Shown piece after piece: positions 16,190 to 23,303 of a DNA stretch of 42,304 bases. The position numbers and the translations under genes were made by a program. The stretch comes from Candidatus Magasanikiibacteriota bacterium. Lineage in GTDB: Bacteria > Patescibacteriota > Patescibacteriia > Magasanikbacterales > UBA922. How positions within the stretch are numbered: the stretch's first letter is position 1; each line of letters opens with the position of its first letter. The DNA is taken from the NCBI GenBank assembly GCA_018661775.1, contig JABJHO010000014.1, forward strand, positions 1 through 42,304, given 5' to 3'. The notes beneath the pieces were generated by a model. That model ran no database searches and was not told the DNA's origin. It saw nothing but the letters and a program-made list of their open reading frames with translations.

Positions 16190-18118
16190 ATGACAATACA
16201 TGAGATTCGGCAAGCATATTTTGATATGTTGTTAGAAAAAGAGCATGTGATACTTTCTTCGTCATCACTGCTTCCTGAGAATGATCCCACGACACTTTTT
16301 ACAGGATCAGGTATGCAACCAATGGTCCCTTACCTTCTTGGACAAGACCATCCGTCGGGAAAAAGAATTGCAAATGCACAAAAATGTTTTCGTGCTGTGG
16401 ATATCGAGGAGGTGGGGGATAATCGTCACACGACATTTTTTGAAATGCTTGGAAACTGGTCACTTGGGGATTATTTTAAAAAAGAGCAGATAGTCTGGGT
16501 TTTTGATTTTTTGGTACATACAATAGGGTTGAACCCAAAACAATTATATGTGAGCGTTTTTAGCGGCGATGATGGTATAGGTGTCCCAAGAGACGAGGAA
16601 GCCGTTGTTTTTTGGCAAGAGCAGTTTGGTGGTGTTGGGGTTGATGCAAAAGCTGTAGATAATGTAGAAAAAGATGGGTTACAAGGTGGTCGCATTTGCT
16701 ATTATGATGAAAAAGAAAACTGGTGGTCAAGAGCTGGGACACCAGAACATATGCCGGTTGGTGAACCTGGTGGACCAGATTCAGAAATATTTTGGGATTT
16801 TGGTAAAGAACACGAGATACACGAACAGTCAAAATGGAAAGATCAGCAATGTCACCCTGCTTGTGACTGTGGACGTTTTATGGAGATTGGGAATAACGTG
16901 TTTATGGCCTACAGAAAAACAGCCGAAGGATTTGTGGGGTTGGATAAAAAGAATGTAGACTTTGGCGGTGGATTAGAAAGAATAGCGGCAGCGTGTAATG
17001 GTAATCCAGATGTATTTTCTATCGATGTGTTTGGTGGTGCACGAAACATGCTTACTGATCTTTCTGGAAAAGTATATGGTGCGAATGAGAAAGAGACGTT
17101 TGCGTTTCGGGTTATTCTTGACCATGTTCGAGCGGCCGTATTTCTTATTGGGGACGGCGCATTACCTTCAAATAAAGATCAGGGGTATTTTACACGCCGA
17201 CTTATTCGTCGCGCTATACGATTTGCAAGAGATTTGGGTATTAGTACACATTTTTGTGGAGAGGTGGCAATGCAATATATTACAGAGTACAAAGAAGCAT
17301 ACCCACAGCTACGCGCGCAGGAAGGTGTCATTGTGGATGCCTTAAGACAAGAAGAAACGAAGTTTCGCAAAACACTTGACGGTGGTATGAAGGAGTTTGA
17401 TAAACTATTAAAAGGGTTTGCAATAGCGCTTGAAAGAACAGGAAAGCATATTACAGAAATTTCAGGCAAACAAGCGTTTAGACTATACGACACCTACGGG
17501 TTTCCTCTTGAGATGACACAAGAACTTGCAATTGAACATGGATTGGTAGTAGACACCAAGGGTTTTGATAGTGCATTTTTACAACACAAAAACACATCCC
17601 GGTCTGCATCAGAAAAAAAATTTAAAGGAGGTCTTGCTGATACGTCGGACATGAGTGTAAAGTATCATACAGCAACACATCTATTGCATATTGCACTAAA
17701 GCGTGTTCTTGGAGATCATGTGGAGCAAAAAGGGAGTAATATTACTCCAGATCGCCTTCGTTTTGATTTTACACACAATGAAAAATTGACTGACGAGCAA
17801 AAAAAAGAGATAGAAAGAATAATAAACGCTGCAATTGAAAAAAACTACCCCATAACATTTTTAGAAATGTCTGTAGAAGAGGCAAAACAACAAGGGGCTA
17901 TAGGGTTGTTTGGAGATACGTATGGTGATACAGTAAAAGTATATGTGGTGGGTGACCCAAGAGAAAAGGCAGAGGGTGATCCAACAGCAGAAACATTTAG
18001 TAAAGAAATTTGTGGTGGCCCGCATGTTGAGCGTACAGGAGCCCTTGGTCATTTGCGTATAAAAAAAGAAGAGTCCAGTAGTGCAGGTATACGAAGAATT
18101 AAAGCGGTTCTAGAATAA
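16190..18118 (+). CDS. alaS: Alanine--tRNA ligase, C-terminally short
   Basis: This class II synthetase charges tRNA-Ala. The start ATG at 16190 gives MTIHEIRQAYFDMLLEKEHV, the conserved N-terminus; the frame stays open upstream inside mnmA. The catalytic domain is complete (LFTGSGMQPMVPYLLGQ, CFRAVDIEEVGDNRHTTFFEMLGNWSLGDYF). The editing domain keeps its four zinc ligands: His493 and His497 (HTATH), Cys608 and His612 (CGGPH). At 642 residues the protein ends just after the editing domain and lacks the C-Ala (DHHA1-type) domain of about 200 residues found in E. coli. There is no frameshift; the stop is clean. A TATAGT box lies at 16178-16183, 6 nt before the start. Confidence 0.95.
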   Translation: MTIHEIRQAYFDMLLEKEHVILSSSSLLPENDPTTLFTGSGMQPMVPYLLGQDHPSGKRIANAQKCFRAVDIEEVGDNRHTTFFEMLGNWSLGDYFKKEQIVWVFDFLVHTIGLNPKQLYVSVFSGDDGIGVPRDEEAVVFWQEQFGGVGVDAKAVDNVEKDGLQGGRICYYDEKENWWSRAGTPEHMPVGEPGGPDSEIFWDFGKEHEIHEQSKWKDQQCHPACDCGRFMEIGNNVFMAYRKTAEGFVGLDKKNVDFGGGLERIAAACNGNPDVFSIDVFGGARNMLTDLSGKVYGANEKETFAFRVILDHVRAAVFLIGDGALPSNKDQGYFTRRLIRRAIRFARDLGISTHFCGEVAMQYITEYKEAYPQLRAQEGVIVDALRQEETKFRKTLDGGMKEFDKLLKGFAIALERTGKHITEISGKQAFRLYDTYGFPLEMTQELAIEHGLVVDTKGFDSAFLQHKNTSRSASEKKFKGGLADTSDMSVKYHTATHLLHIALKRVLGDHVEQKGSNITPDRLRFDFTHNEKLTDEQKKEIERIINAAIEKNYPITFLEMSVEEAKQQGAIGLFGDTYGDTVKVYVVGDPREKAEGDPTAETFSKEICGGPHVERTGALGHLRIKKEESSSAGIRRIKAVLE

Positions 18119-18126
18119 TATATATT

Positions 18127-18567
18127 ATGGTTGACACTGTTTTACAATATGCGTACCGTGTAAGAAAGCAGTTTTTTCGTTATTTTGTTGTAGGGTTTAG
18201 TGGTTTGTTTATTGATATGACACTCTTAATCTTAGCAAAAGAATTGCTCCATGTCCGGCCTGTACTTGCTGTTGTCATGAGCCAAGCAGTTGCTTTGGTG
18301 TATAACTTTACACTTAATAGATTGTGGTCGTTTGGTGGTGCAGGGTTTTGCCGTTCACAGCTTGTAAAGTATGGAGCTTTAGTTCTGTTCAATTACCTTT
18401 TTTCAGTTGGGTGTATGTATGTATTTTCTGAAGTGTATGGGTTTGACTACAGAATAGTGCGTATAGGGAGTATTGCGCTCATGGTGTGCTGGAACTTCTT
18501 TTTGTATAAGTACTGGGTGTATGCCCAAACCCCTGTTACTTGTGAATCTGAGGTGGTTGAGGGGTAA
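18127..18567 (+). CDS. GtrA-family membrane protein
   Basis: This 146-residue protein has four membrane helices in the GtrA pattern: FFRYFVVGFSGLFIDMTLL near the N-terminus, a middle helix before YNFTLNRLWSFGG, and a final NFFLYKYWVY. GtrA-like proteins are thought to help transfer lipid-linked sugars across or within the membrane, often with GT2 enzymes. Here the nearest glycosyltransferases are 5 kb or more away. It lies 8 nt after alaS and probably ends that unit. No clear terminator follows before the infA promoter. Confidence 0.88.
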   Translation: MVDTVLQYAYRVRKQFFRYFVVGFSGLFIDMTLLILAKELLHVRPVLAVVMSQAVALVYNFTLNRLWSFGGAGFCRSQLVKYGALVLFNYLFSVGCMYVFSEVYGFDYRIVRIGSIALMVCWNFFLYKYWVYAQTPVTCESEVVEG

Positions 18568-18603
18568 GTATTTGGTTTATTCACATATTATTTATATCAC
18601 TGC

Positions 18604-18632
18604 TTGACAGTGGCTGTGTAATCATGTATTAT
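18604..18632 (+). promoter_or_regulatory. Promoter of the infA-rpsI operon
   Basis: A perfect TTGACA (18604-18609) is followed after 17 nt by TATTAT (18627-18632). Expected transcription start is near 18639, giving a leader of about 20 nt. It is the only strong promoter seen before the ribosomal cluster. Confidence 0.72.
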
Positions 18633-18658
18633 AAAGCACAGTTAATTAGTATTATTTC

Positions 18659-18874
18659 ATGGCAAATAAAGATGTAATAGAGGTCCAAGGATCTGTAGAA
18701 GAAGTACTTCCTGGCGGAAAATTTCGTGTTATTTTAGAAAATGATCACGAGATTATTGCGTATTTGGGTGGTAAAATGAGAATGTATAGAATTCGTATTG
18801 GGGTAGGCGACCAAGTAAAGGTTCAAATGACCCCGTATGATTTGACAAAAGGAAGGATAACATATAGACTTTGA
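18659..18874 (+). CDS. infA: Translation initiation factor IF-1
   Basis: IF-1 binds the A site of the small subunit during initiation. The 71-residue S1-like OB fold is typical: [35 protein letters not shown], ending [21 protein letters not shown]. It is the first gene of the translation operon and ends in TGA, which supports the standard genetic code. No Shine-Dalgarno site precedes it. A 112-nt gap with possible structure separates it from rpmJ. Confidence 0.97.
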   Translation: MANKDVIEVQGSVEEVLPGGKFRVILENDHEIIAYLGGKMRMYRIRIGVGDQVKVQMTPYDLTKGRITYRL

Positions 18875-18908
18875 TTACATACACCATGTAATAGGTATAT
18901 TCATTCAT

Positions 18909-18974
18909 ATCAATCGGTGCGGTGGAGCTTGATACATTCGAGCTATGATATCGCGGCAGTGGTTGATTTTTTTT
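18909..18974 (+). promoter_or_regulatory. Possible attenuator hairpin between infA and rpmJ
   Basis: ATCAATC (18909-18915) can pair with GGTTGAT (18961-18967) with one G-U pair, then TGC with GCA after a small internal loop. Right after it are eight T residues (18967-18974). It looks like a weak terminator or attenuator that would lower expression of the genes after infA. A folding check was not possible. Confidence 0.35.
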
Positions 18975-18986
18975 CGTATAAGAAAT

Positions 18987-19127
18987 ATGAAAGTACAGGC
19001 ATCAGTAAAAGCACGCTGTAAAGATTGTCAACGCGTAAGGCGACGTGGCGTTGTTTATAATATATGTAAAAACCCTCGTCACAAACAAAGACAGGGAACT
19101 AAACAAAGAAAGAAGGCGATCGTTTAA
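18987..19127 (+). CDS. rpmJ: 50S ribosomal protein L36
   Basis: The start at ATG 18987 gives [21 protein letters not shown], the conserved L36 N-terminus; the frame stays open upstream but the extra residues do not fit the family. The zinc ligands are Cys11, Cys14, Cys27 and His32 (CKDC, CKNPRH), so this is the zinc-binding form. It has 46 residues, about eight more than usual, as a basic tail after HKQRQG. It lies 17 nt before rpsM. Confidence 0.93.
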   Translation: MKVQASVKARCKDCQRVRRRGVVYNICKNPRHKQRQGTKQRKKAIV

Positions 19128-19144
19128 CTTATTAATAACGTATT

Positions 19145-19531
19145 ATGAGAGTAGCAGGTGTAACAATTCCCAAACAAAAAAGAGTCGTTATAGGGTTGAC
19201 ATATGTATTTGGTGTTGGTAGTACAACAGCAGAAAAAATATTAGAAAAGGCTCAAATTGATAAAAGTATTCGTGTTAAGGATCTATCAAGAACTCAAGAA
19301 GATAGTATTCGTGCTATAATAGAAAAAGATCTTACTGTTGAGGGTGATTTACGCAGAGAAGTTTCTGCTAATATAAAAAGATTAAAGGATGTAAAGTGTT
19401 ACCGTGGTGCGCGTCATATCAAAAGATTACCAGTAAGGGGGCAAAGAACAAAGACAAACTCCAGAACAGTTCGTGGTAACAAAAGAAATCTTGCTGTAAG
19501 CGGAAAGAAACCAGGGGCACAAAAAACTTAA
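19145..19531 (+). CDS. rpsM: 30S ribosomal protein S13
   Basis: This is a head protein of the small subunit that contacts the large subunit and tRNA. The 128 residues match the family: [20 protein letters not shown] at the start, a helix-two-turn-helix region, and the conserved [27 protein letters not shown] block. Its place between rpmJ and rpsK is the standard bacterial order. There is no Shine-Dalgarno site. Confidence 0.97.
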   Translation: MRVAGVTIPKQKRVVIGLTYVFGVGSTTAEKILEKAQIDKSIRVKDLSRTQEDSIRAIIEKDLTVEGDLRREVSANIKRLKDVKCYRGARHIKRLPVRGQRTKTNSRTVRGNKRNLAVSGKKPGAQKT

Positions 19532-19561
19532 GTATAGTAGCTAATTCAAGTAATATAAGGT

Positions 19562-19960
19562 ATGGCAAAAAAAGCGACTAAAGTAAAATCTAAAAAAAAG
19601 AAAGTAGTGCGACAGGTGTCAAACGGTCGTGCCTATATTCAGGCAACGTTTAATAATACTATCGTTACAATTACAGATCAGAATGGTGATGTTTTAGGAT
19701 GGGCGAGTGCCGGGATGGTTGGTTTCAAGGGTCCTAAAAAAGCAACGCCGTATGCTGCAGGACAGGTGGTAAAAAAGGCAGTAGACCAAGTTAAGGCTAC
19801 AGGTATTCGAGAGGTTAATGTGTTTGTAAAAGGTGTAGGTGGTGGAAGAGAGGGTGCTATTCGTGCCTTGCATGCTAATGGAGTACAAGTGCTATCTATT
19901 AAGGATGTCACTCCTATTCCACACAATGGATGTCGACCGCCAAAAAGAAGAAGAGTTTAA
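19562..19960 (+). CDS. rpsK: 30S ribosomal protein S11
   Basis: S11 forms part of the platform of the small subunit and contacts mRNA near the E site. The 132-residue protein has a Lys-rich N-terminal tail followed by the family core: [54 protein letters not shown] and [14 protein letters not shown]. It sits 30 nt after rpsM and 17 nt before rpsD in the conserved order. Confidence 0.97.
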   Translation: MAKKATKVKSKKKKVVRQVSNGRAYIQATFNNTIVTITDQNGDVLGWASAGMVGFKGPKKATPYAAGQVVKKAVDQVKATGIREVNVFVKGVGGGREGAIRALHANGVQVLSIKDVTPIPHNGCRPPKRRRV

Positions 19961-19977
19961 GTAATCTATTATAACGT

Positions 19978-20601
19978 ATGGGAAGATATATTGGTCCAAA
20001 AAATAAAATCGCACGACGCTTTGGTGTAAACCTTGGCCTTAAGACAAATGCAGCAAAAGTTGCACGTCGTTTATCACAGGCTCCGGGAGTTCATGGCCCT
20101 AATAAAAGACGTAAAACTCGCTCAACATATGGTAAGCAGCTTATTGAGAAACAAAAAGCAAAGTATCTCTACGGTATAAGAGAGAAACAGTTTAGTCGTT
20201 ATGTTCGCGAAGCTGAGCGGCTTACGGGGGACTCTGGAAAAAACTTGCAAGAACTTTTAGAGCGTCGACTTGATAACGTTGTATATAGGATTGGGTTTGC
20301 AAAAACACGAGCTCAGGCAAGGCAGTTTGTGAGTCATAACATGTTTACGCTTAATGGAAAAAAAATGAATATCCCATCCCATTTGGTAAAGAGTGGTGAT
20401 GTGGTTGCATTAAAGAAAAATAAAGAAAAGAAAGGTGTTTTTATAGAAATTACTGAACAGCTTATGCAAACAGACACCCCTTCTTGGGTGCGGGCTGACG
20501 GAAAGAAAAAAGAAGGTACCGTATTACATATGCCGCTTGAAGCTGATTACGATAAGATTTTTGACGTTAAACTTATTATTGAGTATTATTCAACACGTTA
20601 A
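19978..20601 (+). CDS. rpsD: 30S ribosomal protein S4
   Basis: S4 is a primary 16S rRNA-binding protein that nucleates assembly of the small subunit and can repress its operon in some bacteria. The 207 residues match family length. The N-terminus MGRYIGPKNKIARRFGVNL and the S4 RNA-binding domain LERRLDNVVYRIGFAKTRAQARQFVSHNMFTLNGKK are plain. The N-terminal zinc cysteines found in many S4 proteins are absent, so this is the Cys-less form. rpoA follows 48 nt later. Confidence 0.97.
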   Translation: MGRYIGPKNKIARRFGVNLGLKTNAAKVARRLSQAPGVHGPNKRRKTRSTYGKQLIEKQKAKYLYGIREKQFSRYVREAERLTGDSGKNLQELLERRLDNVVYRIGFAKTRAQARQFVSHNMFTLNGKKMNIPSHLVKSGDVVALKKNKEKKGVFIEITEQLMQTDTPSWVRADGKKKEGTVLHMPLEADYDKIFDVKLIIEYYSTR

Positions 20602-20649
20602 TTTATACGGGTTACGTGTACCTGTCTATTTATATAAAAAATGCTTCCT

Positions 20650-21432
20650 ATGGAACATATTCTACTTCCAACATCAATCACAGTTGAAGAGACCAAAAAT
20701 GCACATACGGCTAGTTTAATTGTGTCTCCTTGTCAGCAGGGTTATGGAACAACTCTTGGCAATGCTTTGCGTCGAGTGCTCCTTTCTTCTTTACCGGGAG
20801 CTGCTGTTGAGTCTGTAAAAATTGACGGTGTACAGCATGAATTTGGCGCTGTTGAAGGTGTACAAGAGGATGTAGTAGAAATAATGTTGAATATTAAGCA
20901 AATGGCTGTAACATCTCATTCAGATGACACTGTTGTGTTGCATCTGACTAAAAAAGGTCTCGGCGTTGTTACAGCAGGAGATTTTGAAAAGAATTCTGAT
21001 GTTGAGATTGTGAATCCTGACTTAGTTCTCTGTACTATTACTGATCCAAAAAAAGAGTTAAGAATGGAGATTGTGGTAGGAAGAGGTATGGGGTACGTAC
21101 AAGCTTCAGCAAAAGAGACGGCAAATTTAGATCTTGGTACAATTTTGGTAGATTCTTTATACACACCGGTAAGTGACGTTGGGTATTCTGTTGAGAATAC
21201 TCGTGTTGGAGATATTACTGACTATGAAAAATTGAACTTACGGATTGAAACTAACGGTACGGTTTCTCCAAAAGATGCAATTTGCCAAGCAACTCAGATA
21301 TTGATGGATCATTTTGGTGAGATTTTACAATTTGTTCAATGTGATAGCACCGCGTCAATGGACTTAACAAAGAAACATTCACTTGATGAAGAGTTGGAAG
21401 GCGTTGCCGATGATGAGATATCAAAAGAATAA
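20650..21432 (+). CDS. rpoA: RNA polymerase alpha subunit lacking the C-terminal domain
   Basis: This is the assembly subunit of RNA polymerase. The N-terminal dimerisation domain is complete: GYGTTLGNALRRVLLSSLPGAAVESVKIDGVQHEF, EDVVEIMLNIK and YSVENTRVGDITDYEKLNLRIETNG. The protein stops at about 260 residues with an acidic tail (SLDEELEGVADDEISKE), where E. coli has 329. The whole alpha-CTD, which binds UP elements and many activators, is therefore missing; the stop codon is clean and rplQ follows normally. I prefer ATG 20650 (MEHILLP), which aligns with the usual N-terminus; ATG 20641 in the same frame would add three residues. Confidence 0.96.
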   Translation: MEHILLPTSITVEETKNAHTASLIVSPCQQGYGTTLGNALRRVLLSSLPGAAVESVKIDGVQHEFGAVEGVQEDVVEIMLNIKQMAVTSHSDDTVVLHLTKKGLGVVTAGDFEKNSDVEIVNPDLVLCTITDPKKELRMEIVVGRGMGYVQASAKETANLDLGTILVDSLYTPVSDVGYSVENTRVGDITDYEKLNLRIETNGTVSPKDAICQATQILMDHFGEILQFVQCDSTASMDLTKKHSLDEELEGVADDEISKE

Positions 21433-21465
21433 TTGATTTATATAGTATAACCGTGCAGAACACGT

Positions 21466-21819
21466 ATGAGACATAATAAGAAAACATTTACTTTGGGGAG
21501 GAATAAGGCACAAAAAAAGGCATTGATGCGTTCTTTGGCTAATAGTTTAATTATACACGAGTCAATTAGAACCACTAAAGCAAAGGCAAAAGTTCTTCGA
21601 ACAATTGTTGAGCCAATAATTACCCGAGCAAAAAGAGGGAACATTTTTGATAAACGCTGCATAGCTAAGGTGTTGTACACTAAAGATGCAATAAAAAAGA
21701 TTATGGAAGATGTGGGCCCAAGATTTAAGGAGCGCCCTGGTGGATACACTAGAATAACAAAAATAGGCTCAAGACCAAATGATGGTGCAGATATGGTTCG
21801 TATTGAGCTTGTAAAATAA
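21466..21819 (+). CDS. rplQ: 50S ribosomal protein L17
   Basis: L17 lies near the exit tunnel of the large subunit. The 117-residue protein has the family start MRHNKKTFTLGRNKAQKKAL, with the usual LG and R, then LIIHESIRTTKAKAKVLRTIVEPIITRAKRG and the C-terminal GYTRITKIGSRPNDGADMVRIEL. It follows rpoA by 33 nt in the conserved order and precedes rplM by 6 nt. Confidence 0.97.
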   Translation: MRHNKKTFTLGRNKAQKKALMRSLANSLIIHESIRTTKAKAKVLRTIVEPIITRAKRGNIFDKRCIAKVLYTKDAIKKIMEDVGPRFKERPGGYTRITKIGSRPNDGADMVRIELVK

Positions 21820-21825
21820 TATTAT

Positions 21826-22182
21826 ATGGAAGTACAGAGAAAACATATGTCAATTGATGCAACAGGTAAGGCTGTTGGTCGAATAGCTACGGAAGTAGCA
21901 ACTTATCTTAGGGGGAAACATAGACCAATATTTGACCCAAGCAAGGATTTGGGTGATTTTGTGACAGTAAAAAATATTACTAAAGTGGTGTTTACTGGAA
22001 AAAAGCTTGTGCAAAAAGACTATTACCATCACACAGGATATCCTGGTGGGTTGCGCAAGACATCTATGAAGAAATTGTTTATCACAAAACCAGAAGAGGT
22101 GTTACGAAAAGCTGTGTATGGGATGTTACCAAAAAACAAACTTCGTGGAGGTATGATAAAACGGTTAACGATAACTAAGTAA
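21826..22182 (+). CDS. rplM: 50S ribosomal protein L13, C-terminally short
   Basis: L13 binds 23S rRNA early in assembly. The core IDATGKAVGRIATEVATYLRGKHRP, the YYHHTGYPGG block and AVYGMLPKNKLRGGMIKRL are all present. At 118 residues it lacks about 20 C-terminal residues that follow the last motif in E. coli (142 residues). A second in-frame ATG at 21847 would shorten it by seven residues. It is followed 6 nt later by rpsI, its usual partner. Confidence 0.95.
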   Translation: MEVQRKHMSIDATGKAVGRIATEVATYLRGKHRPIFDPSKDLGDFVTVKNITKVVFTGKKLVQKDYYHHTGYPGGLRKTSMKKLFITKPEEVLRKAVYGMLPKNKLRGGMIKRLTITK

Positions 22183-22188
22183 TATTCT

Positions 22189-22593
22189 ATGGCAAAAGAA
22201 CAGGATACAAAACACATACGAGCCTTGGGAAGAAGAAAGACTGCTGCCGCAAGAGTTAGGCTAACCAAAGGTGCTGGTATAATTACTATAAACAATAAAC
22301 CGCTTTCAGAGTATTTTCCGATTAGTTTTTGGCAAGAAAAAGTAGAAGCACCGCTGCAGGTGGTGGGAAAAATGAAGGAATTTGATATTTCTGTTCGTGT
22401 GCTTGGGGGTGGAGTAAATGCACAAGCTGAAGCAGTTCGTCACGGTATTTCGCGTGTCTTGGTGAAATTTAACGAAGAACTTAAGCCTGTGCTAAAGGCT
22501 GAGGGATTTTTAACACGAGACTCACGAGCAAGAGAGCGAAAAAAATATGGAAAACACCGAGCCAGAAGAGGGCATCAGTGGAGAAAAAGATAA
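22189..22593 (+). CDS. rpsI: 30S ribosomal protein S9
   Basis: S9 has a C-terminal tail that touches the P-site tRNA. The 134 residues include RALGRRKTAAARVRLTKGAG, GGGVNAQAEAVRHGISRVL and the terminal RARERKKYGKHRARRGHQWRKR. Most S9 proteins end in SKR; here the last residues are WRKR. It is the last gene of the operon and is followed within 3 nt by a strong terminator. Confidence 0.97.
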   Translation: MAKEQDTKHIRALGRRKTAAARVRLTKGAGIITINNKPLSEYFPISFWQEKVEAPLQVVGKMKEFDISVRVLGGGVNAQAEAVRHGISRVLVKFNEELKPVLKAEGFLTRDSRARERKKYGKHRARRGHQWRKR

Positions 22594-22595
22594 AG

Positions 22596-22620
22596 AAAAC
22601 GAGCTATTTGCTCGTTTTTT
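22596..22620 (+). terminator. Intrinsic terminator of the ribosomal operon
   Basis: AAAACGAGC (22596-22604) pairs with GCTCGTTTT (22610-22618) around a TATTT loop and is followed by a T run. It lies right after the rpsI stop codon and ends the infA-rpsI operon. Confidence 0.85.
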
Positions 22621-22622
22621 AC

Positions 22623-22651
22623 TTGTTTTTCTTTGATTTTCTATATATACT
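22623..22651 (+). promoter_or_regulatory. Promoter for the phosphatidyltransferase unit
   Basis: TTGTTT (22623-22628) and TATACT (22646-22651) are separated by 17 nt and lie just after the ribosomal terminator. Expected transcription start is near 22658, about 25 nt before the ATG at 22683, which supports that start. Confidence 0.55.
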
Positions 22652-22682
22652 ATCTTGTAGTTTATGCAATGTATTTTTCCAT

Positions 22683-23300
22683 ATGTTTCAGGAATTTGTT
22701 AAGAAAAATAAGACAATGTTTGTGTTTCTTCCAGCAGATCGTGTTTTTTTACATGATAAGGTGTTGGCTCGCTCAATATTACGTATTTTTCCCACATCAA
22801 TTACACCAAACAAGGTGACAGCCATAAGGATATTACTCACTCCTTTTGTTTTTTATTTCCTCTTGAGTGATTTCTACACGCTAGGCATTGTATTTTTTTT
22901 AATTACTGCCAGCACCGACATGATTGATGGATCGCTTGCAAGAACAAGAAATCAAATTACAAAATTTGGGATGCTTTTTGACCCGCTTGCAGATAAGTTT
23001 TTGATAGGCGGTGTGGTTCTTTTGATTGTTTTTGGAAACTTTCACTTTTTGTTTGGTATTCTTATTCTTGTGCTTGAGGTATTGTTTATTGTGGCGGCTT
23101 GTGTGGCAAAGGCTCGCTTTAACACGGTGCGTGCGGCAAATATATGGGGAAAAATTAAAATGATCTCTCAGGTTTTTGCGGTCTTCTTCACTCTTCTTGC
23201 GCTTGGATTAGATGTCCCATTTTTTCTTATTATAGCAACATGGCTCTTTGGGTTTGCTATTGCTTTTGCGGTGGTAAGTTTATTTTTCCATGGAGCATAA
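22683..23300 (+). CDS. CDP-alcohol phosphatidyltransferase family protein
   Basis: This 205-residue integral membrane enzyme transfers a phosphatidyl group from CDP-diacylglycerol to an alcohol, with release of CMP. The signature DGxxARx8GxxxDxxxD is complete: Asp82, Gly83, Ala86, Arg87, Gly96, Asp100 and Asp104. The later residue pattern suggests a PgsA-like glycerol-phosphate enzyme, but the acceptor cannot be told from the sequence. About five to six helices follow. I chose the ATG at 22683 because the open frame reaches back into rpsI and its terminator. The next gene starts 3 nt after its stop. Confidence 0.88.
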   Translation: MFQEFVKKNKTMFVFLPADRVFLHDKVLARSILRIFPTSITPNKVTAIRILLTPFVFYFLLSDFYTLGIVFFLITASTDMIDGSLARTRNQITKFGMLFDPLADKFLIGGVVLLIVFGNFHFLFGILILVLEVLFIVAACVAKARFNTVRAANIWGKIKMISQVFAVFFTLLALGLDVPFFLIIATWLFGFAIAFAVVSLFFHGA

Positions 23301-23303
23301 TAT

